Program-made: the position numbers and the translations under genes
Notes under the pieces: model-generated
Databases searched by the model: none
Seen by the model: only the letters and a program-made list of their open reading frames with translations
What the model was told of the DNA's origin: nothing
NCBI GenBank assembly: GCA_016867005.1
Contig: VGKM01000026.1
Span: 1-11,657, forward strand
Origin: Candidatus Omnitrophota bacterium
GTDB taxonomy: Bacteria; Omnitrophota; Gorgyraeia; Gygaellales; Profunditerraquicolaceae
DNA: 11,657 nt
Reading direction: 5' to 3'
Shown here: positions 1 through 9,500 of the stretch, piece by piece
Numbering within the stretch: position 1 is the stretch's first letter
How the letters are laid out: every line of letters starts with the position of its first letter

Positions 1-545
1 TCGTTTTTGTAAAGCGACCTTGCAGAATTGAGATGCGCCATTAGCGGTGCGCATGTCCAGTCATTGCCGACAACAATATCCGGATGGATATTCATCATCT
101 TCATCGCTTCTAAAGAGCCCAAAGAAAGGAATATAGCCCTCAGTTCTTCATGTTCTTTGGTTGCCTTCTGGTTGGTATCTACCGTATCCCCCCTCAATTG
201 CCCGTAAAGCGCATCAGCAAAAATCGGATTATCCAAAAGAAAATAATCCACTCCTTTTATCTTTGCGCTTGCAATGGCTGCGGGATACATACCGTGCCTG
301 CCCATATATACCTGTGCCAGTTTTCCTGTATAGCGGATACCGAACCGCCTGATAATTTCATCTTTAATTTCCTTCCGCTGAAAATTATGTTCGGGGTCTT
401 CGCTGTATTTATAAAGACAGCTTATAACATAGACCTTTAACCCGGAGTTTGTTAATACTACCGGCAATTCGCCCACTACGCTTCCCATGCCTCCTGATTT
501 TGCGTGAGCTGCTTCCGGAGAAACAAAGACCACTACTCCTACATC
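1..545 (-). other. GT5 glycogen/starch-synthase-like domain, N-terminal part (cut by window edge)
   Basis: GT5 enzymes add glucose from ADP- or UDP-glucose to the non-reducing end of alpha-glucans. The domain opens with GVVVFVSPEAAHAKSGGMGS (KSGGMGS at 480-500), matching the family's 'vaSEvaPfaKtGGLgDV' start, where the KxGG lysine binds the sugar-nucleotide, followed by VVGELPVVLTNSGLKVYVIS. Further on, PDIVVGNDWTCAPLMAHLN (about 83-27) matches the conserved 'DvvHaHDWqtal.p' element. The aspartate of the KTGGLGD consensus is Ser here (GMGS), and the usual His before DW is Asn. The C-terminal lobe with its catalytic motifs lies beyond position 1. Confidence 0.85.
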
Positions 546-3500
546 TACCCAGGCAAGCACTTTTGTTGCCACGTCCTTAACCAATTTATCGGTTGATTGC
601 TGTACAACCGCGCTCAGAAGCCTCTTTATATTGCAATTTTTGTGTTTAAGCAATATATCATGGGCAATGACGGTTAGATCAGCGGCTTGCAAAACATCTA
701 CTTTACTTGCCCCTTCAACCTTATGGGCTAATTCTGCAAACCTTGTATGGAATAATCCGGATTCAGGAGATAAAACTGCTTCTTCTATATATTTAAAAGC
801 GTAGTTATATGTTATACGCCTAGGTTTGTATTGGCTGTTGTAGCGAAGCAAGGAATCATTTAGTAGATTTCCTTTTACAGAAACATAACCCTTTGCTTCT
901 TTTATTGAAAATACCGCAATCCCGTAAGAAGAAAGCTGGACGGATAAATTCTCGGCAACTAATTCTTCACCGGTAAATACTTGCTGCTTCCCTGATTCCC
1001 GTTCTGTAATAATATAGTAATTTTTCGCAGAATTCTTAACCCCAAATTGAGCCCATAACGAAGAAGGTTTGATCTCTATATATGCCTCTTCCCAGCTGCA
1101 ATTAACGACAAAGGTAAGATTTTCTTTATTGCCGTATCTTGCAATTACAAATATCTTGTTGTGATCATTAAAAATATAATTTTCTCCGGTATGTAATATT
1201 TCATTATCCCTATATAAGGCCAATGCCCTCTTATAAAACTCTTGAACCGTCTCTCCATAGATATTCTTAAAATCAAGCTGCGCATAATACCTCTGCCTGT
1301 CTGCTTCTTCATAATTATGGTAGGTGAAATTATCAATTCTTATGCGGTGGACTTCCCCTATTTCCTGCCGGTTATATATCATGATCGGCCCACGGGTAGT
1401 AGCAAGCCAAGTCCATATAGCTGCTTTTAATCTACAAGGGCCGTAGCTCTGCCATCTATCCATTAGGCGATAAAAATCATGCGTTTCAAGCGCTGAAACA
1501 ACCTGCGCACCTTCGGGTAATTGTCCCAATAGCCAGCGGAAATGGCCGTTTAGGACATCTGTCCCCTCGCCCTTTATAATGACTTTCTGTAAATCCATAT
1601 AGGTACCGGCATCCATAGGGATAACGCCGGACTTAATCAGCTGTATGTCCCTCCCATAGTTTTCTCCGATAAAGATAAAATCCCGATAGTTTTTATTGAT
1701 TTGAGAAACCAAATATACTAGGAAGGGATTAGCTTCATTTGTTTGCCATTGGTTCACTACCTTAAAACCACCCTCTGTATTGCGCTCCCATGAAGTAATG
1801 TTAGCAAATAGTTTTTGTTTACTGTTCAACGAGCCATCAACGGGAAGCATCATTCCTAATCGATGGGCGACATCTACCCTTGCGCCGCTGATGCCCAATC
1901 CGGCTAATTTATTTACTAATTCCCCAAACGCCTTTAAAACCCTGTTATCGCGCCAATTGAGCATTGTTGAATCATGCCATTCAACAGGGCTGCCGTCTTC
2001 GTGATTAACGCTTCCGTCCGTAGCAAGCCGCCTTACAATCTTCCCGTATGCTTTTGCTTTAACATATGCCCATTCGGGTAAATCTCGGAAATTCTGATTC
2101 ACATGAGGTATGAGGTCAACAATCACCCCTATCCCCATCTTCTTTGCTTTAATAACCAGTTTTTTAAGGCCTTCCTCGCCGCCTAATTCCTTGCTGATAT
2201 TAAAACTAAGGGGCGAGAATAATGATGCGTCCGGCCCAACCTGCCCAGGAATATTTTCCGGCTTGTCTAACTGATATGCGCCCATAACATAAACATACCT
2301 ATATCCATCTTTTTCCAGGCGTGGCAACATATCTTCAATATTCTTGAATGTCCCGGGGATAGCTCTTCCTTTAGCATCATATCTTACTCTGTTATCCTGA
2401 CCGTAAATCCCCAGATAAGCAGACCAGGCCTGATAAATCATGGCACCCCGTAAATCCTTTTGGCAGAAAATAATAACATTGCTATTTTCTTCCTGAGAAT
2501 ACTGCCATTTTCCTCTTTCGCCCTGCCTGGTTTGTATTGCGACATGGATAATGCCTTTTTCTGCTTTTAAAACATCTTGTAAGATTAATCTAACAGAGCT
2601 ATCAGTATCAGGAACAGCTTTCAAGGCCTTATAAACTATCTTATTAGAGGTATTTTTTGCGACTGCAAGGCGGACAGAGAATTGTTTGAACTTGTTTTTC
2701 TCTATAAAAGGATTGAAGCCAACCCTAAGAATTAAATTATCAAACTTGATATCTTCGTCGATCTTAGCTATCTTAGTTTGGCTGGCTTGCGGGAATATTG
2801 ATGGCCTGCCGCTATAGGTTTTAGTTAGGATCTTTTGGGCTTTCGCCTGAATTTGCCAGTTATCAATACCTAAGGCGGCATTTAGTAATCTTTCTGCTTG
2901 GTTTTTCAAGGCAGGCGTGTCTAGCAGTGCGTTTAGCCTTTCAATCGCTTCAAGAATAACTACCGGGTTATCGGAATTAAGTTTATAAACAAGCTTATAG
3001 AATTCAGGATTTAATTTATAGAATTCAAGATCATCTTTAATCCCTTTAATTTCTTCTTGGTCAAAAATTATATCTACCCTTAACCCCTGTCCAAGATATG
3101 AACATGTTTTGTCTGTATCGGTAAGGTAATCAATGAAATGATCCGGAGCGATTCTAACAAGTAAGGGCTTACCTTCCAGAGAATAAAAAATATCGACGTG
3201 ATTGTCTTCAAAATATGCCTTATCAAAATCAGCTATTCTGCTGCTGTTAGAAACTTTACGCAGAATACTTCTAATGGTTTTTATCCTATTTTCATTTGAT
3301 TTAGCCGTATGAAGGCCCAGAATAGGCGCTAAAAGATTCTGCTCAGCCAAATATTTCCAGCATTCGGAAAAATCCCTTGCAGAAACATATGATTCTTCTA
3401 TTTTTACGGCATACCTGTGAGCTTCGGCTCTGGAAACTTTCTTTTCGTATCTTAAATATGCTTCAACCGCTTCATGGATGGAAGTAGGCATACTCTCCGG

Positions 3501-6500
3501 ATTTGCCTCATCGGTAACATCCGGAGCAATTAATATGTAAGGCAGACCTCTTCCATTGAGCAGAACCAGGCCAAAGACCTTTTTAAATATCCTGCGAAGC
3601 TTGGTATTTGTGATTAATATTTCTTTAGGCGGTGCGCGTACATGCTGCGCAGAAGCTAATTCTTTCAACAATCTTGCTGCGCCTGCTTCACCCATAAACC
3701 GTAAAGTTTTAATTGTCTGCTCTATATAAACATTATCTACCGGCTTAAAGTTTGATATATCAATTCCGGCAAAAGCTTTATCAACTTCTTCCTGTGTCGG
3801 AGTAGCTTTTCCCGGGCGGGTCCGGGCGGAAGGAGCGGATTGATCAAAGAATACTTTCGCTTTTTCCGGGCCGGGATAAGGGCCTTCACAAACCTCAATA
3901 ATTTTATTTTCTTCGCCAAGGAACTCGATATTGTGCCCACCTAAACTGATAACCCTGTCGCCTTCCTGCAGTAATACCGCGCCAAGATTCTTGCCTTGTG
4001 GCGTATAAACAGTGTATCGTGCCCTGCCTTTTGCCATAATTAACAACTCTAATTTCGGCTTTTCAACTGGAGTATGAACGTGAGGCCTGCCTATTTCTCC
4101 TTTAACAGGTGATTTTGTCCCGACACCTAAAGCAAACTGTGGATTAGTAATAACTCGATATTTCGGAAAATCAAGATTACCTCTTAAAATCATAGCCAGG
4201 ATATCTTTTGTATATTTCCAATCGTAAATTACCTCAGGCACGCCGTTTTCAACCAAAACATCAAGCTGATAATCCGACTTTCCGGCTAAGGCAGGCGTCT
4301 GAATAATAAGAGAAACTTTCGCTTCTGTTTCTGCAACAAAAGTGCCAGTTGTGAATACCGTTATCAGGTCGCCAGCATTTAATGTAACATATTGATAAGG
4401 CAATTCGGAATCCCTCAAACATGCTTTAATTGTTCCGGATTCAACATAAACCACATACTGAGAAAGGATATTCTCAAAATCAACTTTTTCTCCTGTCTTC
4501 AACTCCTGAACCTTCAACTGAATTGGGAGATCAGAAGGAGTAGAAACAAGTTCATTCTTACGGACAATTATCAATTGAGAGCGTAATTCTTTTTCTTGCT
4601 TAGCGCCTTCTATCGCCACTTTGATCTCTTCAGGCGTCAAGGTATCATCGATCTGCTGAAATCTGGAAGCTATATCCGGGTCATATTGCCCGGATATCTT
4701 CCCAGCCCTGGCTCCTTCTAAAGCAGCATTAATCTCAGCTTCTGTCAATTCCTGTCCAGCAATCTTTAAGGCCTGCTCCATCTCGACTGAAAGCGAAGTA
4801 TTTACTAAACAACCAACAGGTATCGGAGCAGATTCCCCGCCCGGAAGAATACTTACAGAAGAAGATTTCTTAACGTGTTTTATTACAACTAAATATGCAA
4901 ATTCTGTCCAATCGACATCGGCTTCTAGGGCACCTCTACGGTCAATAAGAACCCTATCTACTTCTCCGGGATACTCTTCTTCTAATGCATTCTTGTATGG
5001 ATCATATCGCACAGTGATTATAAATAAACTAAAATCTTCACCGGAATTCTTCAGGTATATCTTTTCGAATTTAGTAGAATCATTATCAATAAATTTCATC
5101 GCCATAAAATGTTTGCTTTTTTCAACTGACAAAACCTTACCGCCACAAAGATACCTTGTACCAGCTATTACTTTGTTTTCCACAGAAAGATTTGATAGTT
5201 GATTAGCATTATAGGCTTCATCTGCTATAAAGAAATCTATTTTACTCGGCATAATTCCGGCTGCTTTTATTACTAACGCCATAAACTCTTCGGTTAAATC
5301 CTGCCCTTCTTTACTGTTCCAGCGCTCATCGTAAGACGCACAGTCATGCAACTTATCATTGATGATGACTGCGTCATATTCGCCCTTGCGTTCCATTTCT
5401 CCAACTGCGTTCCTTGCGCGTTTCTCCCAGTCTTTTTCTGTATCTGCCCCGCGTTCTTTTTGGCGCGCGAACATTTCTTCATAAACTACTTGTTCCGGGA
5501 TTTTGTTTTGTTCACGGCAACGCCGTTCGATTTCTTCATCGCTTAATGGCGACATAAATATTGAGAAAATCTGTTTACCGAACTTTTCTCTCAACATCTT
5601 GGCCCAATCAACGGATACTTCGATGAGTGGGACTTTCCCGCTCTCAAATGCCTTGGCTACATCACGTAAATCTAGCCCTTGTTCTTTCCCATGAACTCCT
5701 TGCATCAAGAATATCTCGGGATTATTGTCAACTAATTTCTGGATTTCTTCGGATTTGCGGAAGAAATAGGTTACTCCTTCCTCTTCTCCTTTTCGAGCAT
5801 CTCGAGAGGTATAAAGGACAACCCGCGAGAAATATCCCGGGAAATGCCTTTGTATTTGTTCCCATAAAGGCCCTTTGCCGACTGCTGAAGGACCGGAGAG
5901 TAAGATTAATTTCTTACCAGAAGCGATCATCTCTTTTATTAAAGCAGAATCGGATTTTTCTTCCGAAAGTGTTATTTTATCCGAATGAGCATTAACCAAG
6001 GGTAAGATTGAATTAACAGGGATGGCGCTTGCAACATATATCCTGTCCGGTTTTAGGCCTTCGATTACTTTATATGATTTCTTTATGCCATTTATATTTT
6101 TCTCTATCTTTGTTTTTGCCTCAGAAATAGTTTTGCCTCCTATTTCTTTAATAACCCAGCTAACTGCCGTTTTCAATTTCGGGTTTATAGTTGCATCGGA
6201 CTTAATATTTTCAAGAAGAGCATCATCAGGCAAGTTATATTGCCTTTGTAATTCATTAAGGTATCCGAGCATATGCCTGAAGTTTATCTCGTATGCTTTC
6301 TGTGGCTCAAAACGGCTTATCCCTTCTATGCCTGTTTTTACTTTGACAAAAAGCGTATCCACCATCCAGGTTACCATACCTGCAAGATTCGAAGGCGTAA
6401 TTACAGGACGCACCCTTGATGGCTCAAAGGCCTGAGAGGCTAAACGGTAAGGGGCCTCAAAATATTTAAAGAACAATTCTGCTTTATAATCGCGGTCAGG

Positions 6501-9500
6501 GCTGAGGAATTTCTCAAGAAAAGATGGAATTTGATCCGGTTTTATGCCGCAAGTCTGTTCAAGGAACCTAAAGTTATCCTTCCAATAATTAGCAGAATTA
6601 AAATTAGGCAAGAATATTTTTGTTTCTTCTGTAGTGATTTCTTTCCTAAAATAATCCGACATCTGGAATTCTTCTAACAACCCCTGGGTTCCTGGCGCCC
6701 TGCTTGAAACATAGTTAAACAACGGCTCTTTAACGCTAGCCGCAGAGCCTCCTTTTTGCCCCTCAGGCTTGGTACATACTTCATTAATAAGAGTGCTTCC
6801 GGTAAGATACATTAGCCCGAGAAAACGAGGATCGATATTAGCGGCGCGGTTATCAATATTGGAAATGAGGCTGTAACGGTAGTTATTTTTCGCCAATTTT
6901 GCTAGCATCCCTGAACGTATACTATCAAAGAAACTTGAATCATGCCCATCAGGCCAGAAAAGATCGTCATTCTCCTGTTGTGGATACATTCTACGCAGGA
7001 AATCTCCCGTGTTAGGATACAATATATACGCAACCGGTATCTGAATCACATAAACTTCCGGATAATAAATGTTAGTATTAGCATGGGTAAAATGCCCGGA
7101 GCGCGGTATTAATTCTCTGTACCCGAGGCGCTTAATCTCGCCTACCAATCCGGCATGAGTGTGATGGCTTGTATATAGCACAACCGGAATATTATGTTGT
7201 GTCAATATTCCTTTTTCCCTGAACGCTTTGTTTGCGCCGGCAACCTGCGCAAAGAGTATTTCCAATATTGTCCTACCGCCATCAACATCTATACGATAAT
7301 TTGCCTTGGGTTCTTCCGACTGGTAGAAATTACCCTGCCCGTCTATATAGACCTCGGCAAAGCGGGCGCCCAAACCGCCTGCCAGGACTTCCACAAAAAG
7401 TTGATTTAGGAATTGCTCGCCCAGAAACTCTAAGGATTCTCTTGTTATGCTTATAGAATCATCGTGATGAGGATTAATTCCGAAAAGTATTTTATTCTTA
7501 ACCTCCTGGAAAATAGTTAATTGCTGAATTAACTGTTCTGCCTGATTATAAGCAACTTTCAGTATAAGAATATCCTGTTCGAACTCAACATCTTCTTCCC
7601 ATTTATTAAGCTGATTGAGATCCTTCAAGAGTATGTTTATATTGGAAGGATTATTACGGTTATGTATGTAAATGTCTCTACGGATAAGTTCTGTGATAAA
7701 ACGGAATGCTGGTATGCGCGAGCTGGTAAAAGGATCGGGATCAATGAAACCGCCTTCTACGCGTACTTCACTGATAAGAATATCAAAAGCTTCTTTAAAT
7801 AATGCCACTTGAGAAACAACATAATCATTAACAAAATCTTTATAAGTCAGCGCAAATACCCTGCCTAGATGGTATTGCACTAATACAATCCAAGAACCGG
7901 CATCATTATGATGGCGGTGGTTAGCAATAATCTTCTTAGCGATTTCAAGATGCTTAACGGCATCTGAAGTACCATTATAAGCATCAATATAATTAACGAA
8001 ATTGTAGTTACTCTCAAGCGCCCCAATAAATTTATTCAAGCATTCCAGCCGTTCTTCCCTATTTTGCCCAATAATAATCCAGCTATAAACAACCTTAAAG
8101 AGCTCTCTTGCCCTGAAGGACGGGGCTATTTTATCGGTTTCTTCTTCGCTTAGGAGGATGCCTTCTGCAGTACGGTGTTTATTCTCATGGACTATGGCCT
8201 CACATATAATTTTAATTAATAATTTCTTCTTGTTAACATCAAGAGACGGGTATAAAACAGCTAACTGATCCAAAAATTCCTTCATTGCATAAGCATGGTT
8301 ATGTGACCAACTACGAGTCAGGACAACTCCTAAGTTATGGGTTATCCCATTTAAAAGTACAATTTCAAAGTTATTACTTATTAAAGAGCAAGCCGAAGCT
8401 GTTAAAGCTTCATAAAATTCCCGGGTTTCCGGGCTTGATTCGGGGGAATAATGCGGCACAGGGATATATCCTTCTTCATCCGGGCCGAATTGAATAGAAT
8501 TAAATAGCGCCCAGGCATTTTGCTGTTTGGATATTATTGCCTGGCGTATGTACTTCGACAAAACCTTATGTTCTCCTTGTTGAATAGAACCACCTTGCAG
8601 GCGAATAGCAGGGCCGTCAGTATTATGATTAGCGGTAAATTCCGGGAATCTTCTATCTTTCTTTGATTCGACTCTTTGAATAAAACTACTGAGGAACCCT
8701 GCTTTATTTCTTAAAATAACCAAAGCTTCGGCAATTGTTTTGGTGGGGTCTTTAACGCCCAATATTTTCACGATATAATTTATTTGGGCTTTTTCTTTTA
8801 AATCATTAAGCCACAAATTTCCTATCTCGGCATCCCCCCCAAAAACAGAAGCCAGGTTCTTAAGGAACCTTACAGCTTCTTCATAATTTTCAGCATTTTC
8901 TTTTAATGGCTCAAACCTGGTGTTTAATTTCTTGAGGTTGGCTTCAGTGTCATCCTCTGCTACGTCGGAACCGGCAATAACTTCAACAAAGCAGGTATCT
9001 GCTACCCAGGTGTGGTCTCCAGCCAGGTTAGTGCACTGTTTTGCGGGGAAGCGCTTGTCATCCTCAAAGCATTGCATCTTAAGCCTGACTTGCTGTTCCA
9101 TAGCATGGAACTTAAGCTCTGACCTGGTTGAATTATCGGTGAGGAACCTGCTTAACCATATTTTTACTGCTTCTTGAGTAGATAGGCAGGTAATCTGCTG
9201 GATGTAACGCACGATATCAACAACATAGTTAGCGGTGTTAAACAGAGGCATGTAGGTGTCGCTTTCCTCCTGGGTAATGCCGGCCTTACCTTTGGCTCTT
9301 TCTTCGGGCTTAACAATGGTATCAAAGGCCTTAACCATCTGGAAGCCTTCAATAAGCCCTTTATTGTTGCCGAAGTTAATGTTCGGAGGCAAACAGTCAT
9401 TCTTAAACCTTACAGGGGCGCCTCCTTTTTGGCCTTTGGGCTTTATGGCGATTTCATTGATTAACGGCTTGCCGGTTATAGCCATCATGGCAAGGAGCGC

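Larger units (their letters stand above)
6330..8957 (-). repeat. Tandem protein repeat unit B (diverged copy of unit A)
   Basis: This is the second unit, about residues 901-1775. It carries the same ordered landmarks: PAIRLQGG (8589-8612), HENKH (8175-8189), APSFRARELF (8097-8126), LAGGLGARF (7359-7385), WPDGHD (6939-6956), SNIDN (6849-6863), GQKGG (6747-6761) and NLAGMVTW (6366-6389). After NLAGMVTW the chain leaves the repeat pattern and enters a helical linker leading to the guanylate-kinase-like domain, so no third copy of the junction follows. The C-terminal edge of about 6330 is approximate. Confidence 0.83.

Noticed and set aside
3810..3880. Locally GC-rich stretch (runs of C and G near 3811-3837 and 3867-3875) as a possible hairpin or terminator
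   Set aside because: It codes for the Pro/Gly/Arg-rich interdomain linker after the cupin; codons for these residues explain the composition, and there is no U-tract ending a transcript.
5627..5995. Plus-strand open stretch of 122 codons
   Set aside because: It is exactly opposite the guanylate-kinase-like domain, whose motifs are clear on the minus strand.
6022..6435. Plus-strand open stretch of 137 codons
   Set aside because: It lies opposite the minus-strand giant frame, has no family resemblance and no convincing ribosome binding site; it is an antisense shadow of the unit B end and linker.
9164..9400. Minus-strand open stretch of 78 codons in another frame
   Set aside because: It overlaps the giant frame within unit A and shares none of the repeat similarity; chance open frame.
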